In this document: positions 47,261 to 60,278 of the stretch, in pieces | Position numbering within the stretch: position 1 is the first letter of the stretch | How the letters are laid out: each line of letters starts with the position of its first letter | Notes under the pieces: generated by a model | Seen by the model: only the letters and a program-made list of their open reading frames with translations | What the model was told of the DNA's origin: nothing | Databases searched by the model: none | Made by a program: the position numbers and the translations under genes | From: Setaria digitata | Taxonomy: Eukaryota > Nematoda > Chromadorea > Rhabditida > Setariidae | DNA: 64,000 nt | NCBI GenBank assembly: GCA_003640385.1 | Contig: RCAB01000018.1 | Span: 310,001 to 374,000 of the forward strand | Reading direction: 5' to 3'

Positions 47261-50200
47261 AAGACATAATAACCTTTATGGAAGAAATTTCTCGCTTGCC
47301 ACCACCAAGTTTTTTACCTTCCACAGCTACTTTGAATGGAGAGCCAGGTACATGAATACCTACAAAAGTACGTAACTCGTTGTGACGAAAAAAAAATAAG
47401 CAAACAATACATCTGAAATAAAAAACAAAAGAAAAAAGGAAAGAACAATTTATATTTTAAGCTAAAAAGGCAGAGAGGCGAATTGGATAAAGTGCCCTGT
47501 ACAACAAAATCAAATGAAAAGGTTGGTCCATCAATGTTTATCTATTCACTTCAAATTTTCGAGATATTTGCTGGTTTTAATCTTTCTCCTGTATTATTTT
47601 ACTCAACTTATTAAAGCTGCAATTAAACAACTACTTAAAATGTAACGAAAAAAAAAAAAAAAAAAACAAAAATGCTTTATCATAGATGAAAGTTCCACAC
47701 TTTTTCCATATTTCCAAAACTAACCCGAATATTTAATGGTCACATAATATGCTCCAGGAGCCAATGCCATGTACCGTATCTTGTAACCTTGTTCCATATG
47801 AAAAACAAAGCATTACTCCAAATAAAAATAAGATTGAAAAGAGACTGACGTAAATACAGACTGCAAGTTTATCTTATTACATCACCTTCTTTACCATCAG
47901 CAGCAGATCTATTACTCAATTCTAATCTAAATCCAAGATAGCATGCTTTAAATACCGGTCTCTTAAGTTGGGTTTTGAAAAATTTTGGAACATTAAAAAC
48001 ATTACGTACATATAAGAACTTACTCGTTAATGAAGACATATGTTTATAAAAATCTGCCGTTGACTTTGTAACAAATCAATAATTTGAAATGTTAATAACG
48101 GGATAAAGTAAAAACAAATAATTGGCTAACTTCATATGCATTCAAAGTGACTTTCGAAGGCCCATCAACCCAAATTTGAAGAAATCCTGTACCAGCGTTA
48201 CAAGTGTTGATCATAAATTCTGAATTCTGCCCAGTTTCTCCACTATAAATGCCATGACCAAACACTGTTATTACTGATGGATCATTATCCAAACTTGTAC
48301 CAATCCGGAAGCAGAAAGGGGAGTTGTATATAGGTACACCATCAAGTGTTACGTGAACGTAATAGTCTCCGGTCTGGAAGTTGCTTATTAAAAATATTAG
48401 AAAAAAAGCCAATAAACCGTAGAAGTTGAAGCGCTTCAGTATGCATATAAATGTATCCTTAGTAATAATCTCAATAAGAAAGGAAAGAATATCGATGATT
48501 CATATTATATAGAAGAAAACTAAGGAAACAGAGAAACCTCGGAAGGAACAAACTGAACAGTATTCAAATCGCTTCCATTGATTGGAATGAAATATACTGT
48601 TTCAATTCTATTGCTTGGCGTATGAAGCTTCGCTTCAAGATGACCCAACGCACCATGGCTATTCAGAGTAAAGGCACACATTTTATCCGGTATTCCAGAA
48701 TCTGTTATTGACACTAACTCCAAACGGTGAGCTTTTCCAGCAGCGGGAGCAACAAATACCTTTAAGAGAAAGAGAGGAAGAAAAACCAAATCCTGACATA
48801 AGACCAAAAAAATTATTCAATATCAGTCACCAAGCGGTGAAGAGCGCTCTTTAGTAAGTAAAACAAAAAAACTGCTAACTTTAAATGGTGAATCTGGTAT
48901 GTCTTCAGCATTGAATTTAACTGATATGAGATATTCCCCCGGCTCTGTAATTTTATAATCGAAATGACAATTCCCATCCTGAAAGGACTGTTAGTGAGAG
49001 TAGAAGTAGTCAAAAGCAATTTACCTTTTCTAAATTGAGTCCAAATAATTCTGAGAATTTCGAGTAATAAGGAATCTAGCTGACAAAAACTTATAAAAAA
49101 AACCTGATCAGAAATCAGTTCTAGTCATCCTTTCGCGATTACTTCGCATCAAATTCCTCGTCTGCACGATGACAGAAATCTTACCTCATGTTCATGAAAC
49201 TTCAATTCGGCCTTCGACGGCCCTTCTACTGTTACCTCAAGTTCTCCCTGTCCAGCTTCCCGTGTGTAAAGGTTGAAAGATTTTTTTTTGTTAACTTCTG
49301 CTCTCTCTAATCCGACACCTGCCGCACGTACTCTATGTGCACCCACTTCTCTCATATATCCCACGGTGAACTGGAACGGACTTCCTGAAGGAAGGATATC
49401 GATTTCCTGTTGATTTATATAATTTAAGTATTCGACATGTACATTTAAGAAATAAGAAGTGTATATTTATATATAAGAAATTTACCTAAAACATGTTGTC
49501 CCTTGTAGAAAACAGAAATCGCATACAAGCCATTCACAGCAGGTTTAAATTCAATCCGATAGAGGTTATCACCAAAGTCCTGAATTTCAACGTCTCCGCA
49601 ATATCCATTAGGACCTACGACTTTTGCCGTTGCTTCCATTGGTAATACGTTTTCCAGTTGCAAATACAAAGCAGCATATTGTCCAGGCAAAACCACTGGT
49701 GCCTAAAGTTTTTCTTTTTTTTTTTAGTGAAATGAAACAGTAATGAAAGCACGATGAGTCAACAGTGACGAAGAACTTTATTCATATTCTAATCAACATC
49801 TGAAAAATATGTAAAATACGTTCACCTGCTTCACCTTCTTATTAGCGCTTTCTTTAATGATACCCATTTCCTTTTCAGTGCAGTTAATTGTGAATGGGCT
49901 CCCTGAAACTATGAAACTTTACTGACTTCTGCAAAGCTTAATAGTGATTAAAAATCGCATTAACAAGAACAGCAACAAAATCTGCACTAACCATCAACAT
50001 GTACACCTGCGAATTTCACAGATAAAATATAAAGTCCAGGTTCAGTAGGTTTATAGACAATACTAGCTAAACCGCCTTTATTTTCTATGCATCTTAATTC
50101 TGCTTTTGATGGTCCCTGAATGAATAATGACAAGCTACCATAACCTGAAATACCATTTTAAATATAAGAACTATATAACAGGACTACGTCAAAAGCAAAA

Positions 50201-53200
50201 GACGCATCCTAAATACAAATATTATCTTATAACTGATAACAAGGAAGGGTAAAACTGTTTTTTTTTTTTTTTGAATAAGGAGAGTCTACAAGATTTTCCA
50301 TTCAGTACTTCGAAAATGAATTTAAAATGAAACCAAAATTCTCAAGAAAGGAAAAACATTACCAGCTTTACGCATGTTGACTATTACAATATTGTCCTTT
50401 TGACAAATAGCATTTTCTTTACCCATTCCACTGACAATAACTTTAGAAGAATTTCCAGTCTAGAATGAGCTGTAATAAGTCATTTCCTTTCCCTTTTTAA
50501 CTTGCAATCAACAAAATGAGAAAAGTCACACTAGTTTCATCTTCACTTACTTTAACTTGAAAAGGCGATTTCCGTACAACTTGATCATTTCTTTTAACGG
50601 TAATTAAATGTTCACCCACTTCATGCGGTGAGAAAGAAATGCCTATAAATAGTTACAACAGAAGGATAAATCCTGCCCTTGGTTTATTTAATCTAATCAG
50701 ATCCATAAGGTATCTTCTGCACCAGAAGATTATGTACTTGTTGCTGTAGGACATATAATGGTTTCTCGTAGTTCTTTTACGTTCTTTAAATAATCTAAAA
50801 TAAAATGTAAACTTGCAATAAAAAATGTTTTGCTAGCGTATTTCTTTTCAATAAGTACTCCATAACTTTTAGTAGATGTTTTTCCAGCAGCTTTGAAATT
50901 ATTAGTAGATTAAGTTTTCTTAAAAGATCCATGATGGATTTTTTCTCCCAGAAATCGTTTAATTGGTTGCTGTTAACGCTGAGAAACAAGCAGTCTTACT
51001 TACGTCTTCTGATACCGAATCCAGCTTCAAAATCTGGAATTCCCAGCCTACTCAATGCCACACAGTAAAAGAATATTTTTCTTTTTTTTTCTTGAATCTA
51101 ATAATAAAAAAAAAGAATCAATCTAACTTTTCCGAAGAGAAATGAACTACATAGATATTTTTCGATTGCTGCCGCAAGTTTAAAGGAACTGGACAATCGA
51201 AAGAAATTGTTGCAGAGAAATGACATATAAAGAGCAGTTTCGTAGCACTAATTTCAAATCATTATAATTAAAAAGAAGCTTCAACAACGAACACTTTCTA
51301 TACCAGAAAGTAGTTTCGATAATCTCCGTTACTGAACGATATCAGGACTTCCAAAAATTTAGTTAGAATGCGACGAGCGCTTTAAACATACAAACACGTT
51401 TGTTGAGTTTAGTTTGAAATTCATGTTTCCACAGTGCAGTTGTTTCTACACAAACCTAATAGCAAATATTTGAAATGAAGGAACCTTATCCAGTAAAAAA
51501 ATTCCGAACAAATTACCTACAGAATAACCTTGGCGTTGCAGTGACTGCGACTCGTTGGGATGGTTTAAATTTTCTGGAGTAACAAAGAATTTTTTCAAAT
51601 ACAGAGGAAAGTTTGGAATTCTCTAATAAGAAACTTCGCTGGAGCTTATGGCAACTGTAGTTTCCAATTTAGTTTTTTATGAAGTCTTGTGGAAAAGAAA
51701 AACACTTCAACCATCTTCTACACTCAATCACTAAACATCATTAAAAAACAAAAAGTTGAAAGGAGTACCGAGGTTGGAAGAACTAATTTGACGAAGGAAA
51801 CAAGGCTCCTCAATCCCGTTTGGACTTCTTGCTGAGACTGCTAGATCCTCAATTTCATTACAGTCAATACTGAGCGAAATCTGCAGATTTACAAAAATCA
51901 TTTGCGTGAAATAATAGCGTCAAAGTGTTATTACTTACTGTTCACAAGGATATATGAATATTTGCTCAACAGAGACAAAATTAAATTTGATGAAATTATT
52001 TCTTTTCACTTGATCATTTCTGAATGATGTGAACTTAAAAACCGAAAAAAAAATGATTTAAAATATACTTCTGACATTGCTGTTGACTGGATCGACAAAT
52101 GTGCTTGCTTTTGACACTCATCTACGGCAAATACAATGAACGGGGAATTTTTTAGTGGCTTTCCGGAAAGTTTAACATGGATTTTATATTTCCCAGGTAC
52201 AGGTGGTATCCATGCCACAGAACAAGTACCATCCTACAAAACATACTTTTAATGCACAGGATAATTTGAAGTTTTTTATTGTGCAAAAATCAGCATAATC
52301 ACCTTGTTATCATGGCAATTGATTGTTGCTTTTGCTGCGCCTTCAATAGCGACAGATAATTCTTTAGTGGGTGAATCTTTTGCGCAGATTGTGAATACTG
52401 CTGGTTCACCGACAACCGCCTGCAATAAGCCGGGACCATATACTGTTGCATATTCTTCAGCTGTTTTATTGACGTAAAAAGGAATTGGACTTCCAGACAT
52501 ATTGATGCCACCATGCAGTATTGAAAGTAGATGATCGCCACACTCTTTCGGGTAATATGTCACTGTTACACTTCCATCGCTGTTATCCTATGAATAACTT
52601 TTGAAAACCATTTTTGTTACTGAAAAGCTACAAAAAACTTCGACGATCACGGAAACGAAAAATTTGTATGAGAACTCTATGTCACTCACACCACAATTCT
52701 TTCATCAAAAAGCAAAAAAAAAAAGTCAAAAATAAGGCATTTTAGTCTTATGCATGAAACATGAGGAAGTTTATCGAAAATTAACCCAGTTTTTAACTTA
52801 CTTTGATGTAGGCCTTATCGTCCATACCGGATGGCATCTTAACGAATGCGGCAAGTTTACTGAACTGATATTCTGAAGCCATGGAAAAAAGGAAACTGCG
52901 GGGTACTAAATGTTCGTTGTTTCTAAACTCTACTGTTCGTTCAAAAATTTCCTTTTCTTCGGTCATAGGAGGAGGAACACACTAAAACAATATTTGAATT
53001 TCTCATGAGAGATTTAAAAAATTGAATAGAAGATGGCTTTAAAAAAAAAAAAAATAAACATGATTTAGATTTTGACTCCTTTCAGCAGAAATTCAACTAC
53101 TAAATCATATTTTTGAAAAAAACACTGGCAAGAAATCTATGTGCAATAATAATGAAAGAGTAACATCAAAAAGAAACCTCGAAATCAAATGTTCCGCCCG

Positions 53201-56200
53201 GTATATCAATGCCTCCGTACATTAACACAATCCGATATTGCCCTTCGCTACGAGCCGTAACTGTAACGGTGTAAAAGCCATCTTTATTTTGCTCAATTTT
53301 TGTCTCCAAGTCATTTTTGTCAGAGCGGATGCTTAACGCACCTTCTCCACCATTCTTAGCATTCACCACAAAAACTTTTGGTTCTCCAACAGTACAAAGT
53401 TTGTCGAATGAATCTGCTAAAACAATCTTACAGTAAACAAAGAAGCAGATGGAGCAAAACTATAGAACATTTCCACAGCTGAACTTGAAATTCCATAATT
53501 AATCAAAATGTAAGGCCATTACACAAACTTTCATAATGATATATTAAACAAACTAGATACGAAGATATACCAACTCTTCAAAAAAAAAATTCTTTTTACT
53601 GAGATTAAAGATAAGTAAGTTTTACACACCAAGATTTTCAATCTTTGCTTACAAAATTTCACATCTGATTTTTTTTTAAAACAGAGCAATAAAGAGTTGG
53701 TAAGAATGACAAAGCTATATAACTACAAATTATTGCAAATATGAAAGTTACAAATTTTATCCCGCTGTAAACAAATTTATTAGAAACCTCACATTCCACG
53801 AAGCATTTATCCGCTAAACCCACAGGAACAGCAGCTAGGTTATACGGATCAGAAAAAAGCTTTCCATTGACATATATTGAGATAATATATTTTCCTGCCA
53901 TATCTGGTATGAAATTAAGCACATAAATTCCATTATCGTGATTTCCGTCCAGTAATGATTTTCGTAAGTTATGATCTGGTCCCTATAATATTTTAAATGG
54001 AAAAATTCAAATCTTTCTCCCTGTTTAAAGGTTACTTCTCATGCAGTCCTGATATGAAAATACCAACGGTTAACGAATTCAGAATGAAAGATTTCCGAAA
54101 ACTTCAGATAAATCAAAAAAAATATATTGCGTACTAAAGCATTAATCAACCACACAGACCAGAACCAGATTATTACTTAACAGACCATTCGAATGAGAAG
54201 TTTTGATAATTGTCATTCAGAAGGCCCATGTTTATCTAAGCAGCCACATCACCACAAAAATAGATGAAACTCACTATACGGAATTTTTAAAGACAGAATA
54301 TCACTATAAAATAATAACAGTACCAAAACCGTTAAATCATTAATTTTTTTTCTACCGTTAAATTTAAAAAGATTTACTCTTATTTCTGCAACTAATTCAT
54401 TAATTTTTTCGACATCTGCAACGTTGATTACGGCCTCAAATGGAAGGGATGCTCGTACTACTGACGGTGGGAAACCACCAGAACGGTTTCTTAACACCAA
54501 AGATTTCAGTTCCTCTTCGTGTTTGACAACAAAAACCATTGGTCTGGAAAAAACTCTACATTCTTCAATGAAATGTGAAAAAAAGGATAACCGATGCTCC
54601 CCATATTAAAATTAGCTAATCAAAATATACAAAGAAGCAGAGAGTATTATTACTTTCCAAGAAGCTCGTTTCCATATAGAAGTTCCAAGGCTATTGTTTC
54701 ATTTGTTGCAGCATTTGGGACGAAAGTAACCTGATATACTCGAGAACTAATTTCTTCTACAATCGGCTGTTGGAAACTATTGGAAATGTGTGCACTCACA
54801 GGTTCCAGTGCAGTACGCGTAGCGTCGACAATAAGAGAGTTTGGCATTCCAGCCAGTGCTATTCCATCACTATATTCCGCTATCAGAATTTTTGAAGGAT
54901 CACGTTTATAATCGACTATTACCATGAAGGGAGAACCTTATTTTAAAAAAAAAGTGGTAATTTTTAAAATTCCAAGAATAACAAATAAATCCAAATAAAT
55001 CAGAAAGGGCTTTACAATACTTAGCTAAAAACGGAACAACAGTATGTGAATAAATCAAAAACACCTGGGATTTGTTTTTCTTTATCACCATAATATACCA
55101 ATATCTCGTATAATCCAGGAGTTTGAGGAACGTATACTACTGTGTAAAAACCATTCAAATCATCCATCACATTTGTTTTCACTTCCGAAGGTCCTCTAAT
55201 TGCCACTTCTACTTTACCATATCCGGCATCCTAAAGTCACAATTATGTGAGAAAATTTTCCATTATTTGTCGCTCCGACTAAATAGATTGGTACTAACGC
55301 CAGTAGCATATCGCACTGTAAATTATTAATCGTTTGTATCTCAAGTAAAAGCTCGTTACAGATACAAATTACAATTAACTAAATCTCGTTTCACCTTAGC
55401 ATCAACCAGAAAATTTGCTGGTGCATCAACAAAAGCACGTTTAAGTCCTTCGCCTGCAGCACGACATCTCGCAGCATCTCCATCATGTCGAACGATAAGT
55501 TTGTATTCACGAACTACATTTTCATCGAAAAAAACACAAACTTTCGTTTGTCCTACTTTTTCTGCTGTCCAGGAACCTAAAAATAATGCTATAATATTCC
55601 TAAAACAAAATAAGTTTAGAGACAAGAGATGAAGCAAGAATTTAGAAAAAAACATTGCCTTTGTAAATTTTTGAGTCATGACTGTTTTCAAGAGGTATCA
55701 AATATTTTGATCCATCGTCAACTTCCACAAAAACTTCTAAGCCACTTTTCATGGGTGTTAAGTTTCCAATATCAATAACAATATCACTTCTCTGTCCAAC
55801 TATTACAACTTCTGAAAAGAAAAAGGAAGAAAAGAGTGAAATGATCCAAAGATTGTAATAAAATTCCACCATTAACCTTATTAACATTAGACATCCCTTC
55901 ATCAGAAAATGACTGAAATCATTAAATATAATGTGTATGACTGGATAACTGCTAACCATTACTGATACCATCCACCAAAATCGACGAGATATCAGTCCCT
56001 TCAACAGCCATAACTTTGATTCGCGACAACTGGACTGAGTCACCAGAGACATTATCACGAACTGTGGTCATTATCTAGAACAAATAACTTCAACGCTAAA
56101 TGCATGAAAACCTTTAACAACATATTTCTCCAAGACAGTTGTGATCGATCCATGATATCCCAGTATTACAGAAGTTAGACTAATTCAAAAATAATAACTT

Positions 56201-57517
56201 CGTGTTCCCCTATCGCTTTTGGCTGATATTCAAACTCATAAATGGTTTTCGAAAGCTGGCACTGAATATAACGAATTGAAGACTCGTCGGGTCCTCTGAT
56301 GGTAACTTCTGGAACTACCATCGCATCACGAGTCTGAAGCGTAAACTTCGTGCTGACTCCAACTACTGGTGCCAACACAACATCATGAAATCGACCAAGT
56401 GATGGCGTATACTTTGCACCAGGAAACTGCGACAAATAAGTCATTACACTCTTTTCGTCCACTGCCGGACTGATCAGTTCTTCTGGTTCAATAAGCTGAA
56501 AAAGAAAAATATATGGTAAGATGTAAAATTAAAATCTGTTTTGAATTATAAAAGACCTAAGAATATAATTGATTCTATGACAGACCGCGCAATGTAAAAC
56601 ATACTGCAGCAATGCCAAGGTAATTGCTGGCAAGTTGCATTGCTGTAAAAGTTGATTGCAAAGCTTGCGATGGCAACCATTTTCGCCAACCGACTTCTAA
56701 ATCTGGAGCACAGGAATCGACCTGGAAAAAACTTTTCATAACAAATTAGGAATAAAAAAAAACCACTATGTTTAAAATCATACCAGAGCACCAAGGCGAA
56801 TCCCATCGTTCCAGTCGAGGGTGAAGTTAGTGACAGAGAGTTCGGCTGGTAACTTTGCTTTGAGCCAAGTCAAGAGTTTTTCTCTAGCTGACATTTCGGC
56901 GCTTTCAGATCCATCATTTAGATGATTACCCCAAACTTGCTTTGAGATGGAATAATGCAAAATAAGAGTCCAGATGAGACCCAAAATGAGTTTTAAATTG
57001 TGATCAGCTATTGCCGAACTGTCTAAAATTGCACAAATTATAAAATGCTCTCTTATATGGGACTTTCAATATTTATCAAAACAAATGCGACAGACAATGT
57101 GTCATTAAATTGTTCTAGAAAGCAAGAAAATACCGATATTAACAAGTTTTATGTGTTCTTCGTTTTCCAAAAACTGTAGTGCAAGCGAAATATTTTCCAA
57201 TTTTTGATGGCGAAATATGACTTTCTTGTTGTGTCGACCGAATGACTTGCCAGAGAGCACTTCGACCAAACGGATTAATTTCAGACCCTCTTCAAAATCG
57301 GTTTCCTAAGTAAGCAATGACTGAAGTCAAATCAAACTATACCGAATGCCACTGCGAAGCAGCAAATGAGTATAAAAATTATCAAAATCTCGAAATAAGT
57401 GGAACAGACCAAACTAGACACGGTTACGTCCACTGTCTCTAGTTTCTGCCTCACCCATCGTGTGAAAGTATTCTGTTGAATCCTCTTCCACGCTGCATCG
57501 TGCTGTTGATCAAGCAT
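46620..57517 (-). CDS. fln: Filamin, actin-crosslinking protein
   Basis: Filamins bind F-actin through two calponin-homology domains and use a rod of Ig repeats for dimerising and for binding receptors. CH1 is in exons 57517-57410, 57305-57134 and 57022-56784 (WKRIQQNTFTRWVRQKL, ETDFEEGLKLIRLVEVLSG, NLKLILGLIWTLILHYSI); CH2 runs through 56721-56605 and 56495 onward (LGALVDSCAPDLEVGWRKW, DEKSVMTYLSQFPGAK). About 25 further exons encode roughly 15 Ig repeats; I estimate about 1,700 aa in all, shorter than vertebrate filamin A. The early repeats (about 56400-52800) are very divergent; later ones are canonical (for example 49364-49182, YTREAGQGELEVTVEGPSKA; 48375-48128, VFGHGIYSGETGQ). The last repeat (46775-46620) contains RGPCEEITLRHLGNGQYIV, matching the filamin dimerisation repeat. 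Stop TAA is at 46622-46620. Whether it is the fln-1 or fln-2 type of C. elegans is undecided. Confidence 0.93.
47196..47223. repeat. 28-bp copy of 45304-45331 inside an (AT)n tract
   Basis: The segment beginning TACCTGTTTGAACTCTTC is identical to 45304-45331. Here it interrupts an AT microsatellite in a filamin intron (AT run before it at about 47179-47197 and after it at 47225-47254). Confidence 0.85.
50644..51770 (-). other. Long filamin intron
   Basis: About 1.1 kb between the exon reading ...RQISSSNLG (51890-51770) and that reading ISFSPHEVGEHLITV (about 50643-50560). No further Ig-repeat exon was found in it. Exact ends are approximate. Confidence 0.5.
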
Positions 57518-57530
57518 AATGAACTGCAAT
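57518..57530 (-). promoter_or_regulatory. Candidate spliced-leader acceptor for filamin
   Basis: On the minus strand GCATTGCAG ends 6 nt before the ATG at 57517, matching the usual spacing for trans-splicing. Confidence 0.5.
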
Positions 57531-60278
57531 GCAGTACAAGTACTGTTCAAGTGTCCCGTAATCATACTTGTCAAATAGACTCTTTAACAAGTACCGCATC
57601 ATCTCTCGATGAACGGGACAGGACCCTCAGTGTCAGGTGCCACATACGAGCCTGCAGTACGCCAGTCCCGAAACACCCAGTCCAATGCTGCACTGAATGC
57701 CTCAGAACATGCACACCGCATTTGGAATGGACTTCACTGTTTGCACGTAGATGCCAATGGTCACATCCTACCCAGCGAGTAGGAGCATGCAGATGGAATG
57801 GGATAAAGGAGCGAGTGGCTGAGGTCGAGGCTTGGCTGGGGGAGTTGGGAGTCCCTGCTTTTCTCTTCTCACACTCATCCCGAAAGGTTGAGTGCTTCCG
57901 GGAGTATCGAGAACTCCTCACTACTTTGTAGATGTCTCGAGATTCCGATGACTTTGTCAGCATTTGTTATCGGATGAAATTGAAGGTCATTAAACCGTAA
58001 GCAGAGTATAGGTTTTAAACTCAGCTGGTAAAACGAGGTTTGGAAAGGAACGGCTGGACTTCTTCGAGGTAGCTCTTATCACACCCACTAGTCACCCTCC
58101 AAAAAAGTTCAGGAAAAGTTAAGTCAGCTTTCCCAGTATGATGACTTTCCAACAATGTCCAATAGTTCAGAAAGCTGGGTAATTTGTAAATTTACTGGAA
58201 ATGTTGCATCTTCGCTTAATGTCAGGCGCTTTAACGACAAAACGACTTTTAACAGGACATGTGCCAATCTCACGGGAAAGGTAAATAAGTGAGCATTTGT
58301 AGCATCGATCAGCTCAACAACTTCATGTCTGATTCTTAATAAAAAACGTTTTTTACCGATTATTGCTACACGAGATCTATGTAATGAGAGGATCAGTTGA
58401 GGTGGTGTCTTTCTTTCCTCTTTTTGAGAATTTTTTCCCGCACAATAATTTTCGCATTCATTACTGCAAACTGTGGTCGGAAATCAGGAGCAGTTACAGT
58501 CAGTAGTAATTTATCTGTTACACAGAAATATTGGAACAGGAACTCCCGTAGCGAGATGAAAGGTTGATTTTCACATTAAAAAAAATTAAATGTGAAGAAT
58601 CTTTCCCTCTGAAGGCTAGCTTTGAAACGTGATCTTTAAGTGAATAAAGATACATAGCAGTGAAGCACTAGCAAAAGTACCAGCAACATTTTAGAAAGAG
58701 CATAAAAACCAAGCCAATTAAAAGTGACTTTTGACAATCAGAGTTGTAGTCAAAACAATCTCTTAACTCATCTCTAAAACACCCCTATGTTTTTCCTTAA
58801 GATGGAATTAATGTGATCAATATTAGTTCAGTGAGACAGGAATTTTTCCTTCAGTTTTATCTGTTGTATTATAGTTGGAACAGAAAAATTTTTCGGATGG
58901 AACTCTCGCAACCAACAATTAATGTCCCGTTTTAACAGTTCTCTAATGTCAGAAGATTTTGAATCTGTTAGAAACCTGACACTCAATCAAGTGCAAGCTT
59001 GAGAACAGTAGACGAAAAATGAGTCAATTCAATTAAGAATTTGGAATTAACTAAGTGGAATTATACATAACAAGAAGGAGAAAATGAAATGAAATATATC
59101 GGTACTTTATTCCAAATTTTAACTTGTTAGATTAAAGAGATACCTTGTTATTAATTTCACACGCTGTGCCACACAATACGGTTGTAGACTAATAAACAAT
59201 AAAGACATGTGGAAAATCTTTGCACATAACTGATACTGTGCAGGGACCTTCGACAAAGGTTTCCTAAGAAGTATTCTCTGGATTATTCTGTGGAGCAAAG
59301 TTTAATTTTTGAGTGCGAAAAAAATTAGTGCAAGTGCATGTTTGACCTTACTTCCAAGTTGAAACTGAAGAGAAAAACTCAAGTGAGATAGATACAACGC
59401 TAACTAGCCTTGCTGTTTAGGAGAGAACCTAAGAACTACAATATCAAACTTATATATGCATATTTCTTGGCTGTTGCAAATAATAAAGACAAATGGTGAC
59501 AATGAATTAGAGCAACTTCAAGAGATCAGTCATTAAAAATAGGTGTAATAAATTAGCAAGGAGGAGCAAATGATAAGTGGAAACAAGTGGAATTACACAA
59601 AGTTAGTGAATTACAGAGTTAGTGAATTACACAAAGAACACAAAAAAATATTGTAACAAACATCATCTTTTCCATTATAGCAGAATAAATGTAAAGTAGA
59701 TACAAAAATAATAGAGAAATAAAACTCAAAAATTACTGAAAAGAACTAAGGATTTCCCAACAAGAGTGTATAAATATTAGAAATTTAAATGTTGAACTGG
59801 TCAACACATTAAAATAGAGCTATAAGTGTATAGCAGAAAGAGAAAAACAATTTTTTGATAAGCAGTATGGATACTGAACTTCGCTATTAGGCAAATGATT
59901 TTAGATTTGACGTTTTCTACTTAAACGCTGTAAAGGACGATAACCATAATCTTGCTAGCAAAATTCAAATCACTAATTTCCATTACGTTCATAAAATGAA
60001 GCATAATACATATACATAGAATCACTCTGAAAACACTACCTCAATCGTCAACTTGCGGCAGTTGTACTCGACTTCTTGTTGCTCTCTTGCCGAAACAATA
60101 AACTTGTAACATTATTAACAGATCGGTTGTAATCTAAAATTCCTCAACTACAGAACTTTTGGAGAATGTATTTTATGAAGCTTTGCTTAAAAACATGCCT
60201 ATTACATAGTCTTCTATTAGCTAGTGTATTATGTTTTACTTCAAACGCTTAGATGCACATCTAAAATATAAATGGATT
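57531..60278. other. Intergenic: filamin promoter side and SLC66A2 3' side
   Basis: 57480-58200 is richer in G+C and has long overlapping frames on both strands (151 aa plus, 130 aa minus) with no recognisable domain; it resembles the G+C-richer stretches upstream of SEC63 and between gex-2 and mek-2 and is read as promoter. 58200-60000 is AT-rich without a supported gene. A short possible alternative 3' exon of SLC66A2 lies near 60030-60100. Confidence 0.55.

Noticed and set aside
47461..47500. Sequence loosely resembling a tRNA 5' half (AGAGAGGCGAATTGGATAA)
   Set aside because: No matching T-arm or acceptor stem can be formed downstream.
57476..57963. 151-aa plus and 130-aa minus frames just upstream of filamin
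   Set aside because: They overlap the true first exon of filamin and the G+C-rich promoter; no family resemblance.
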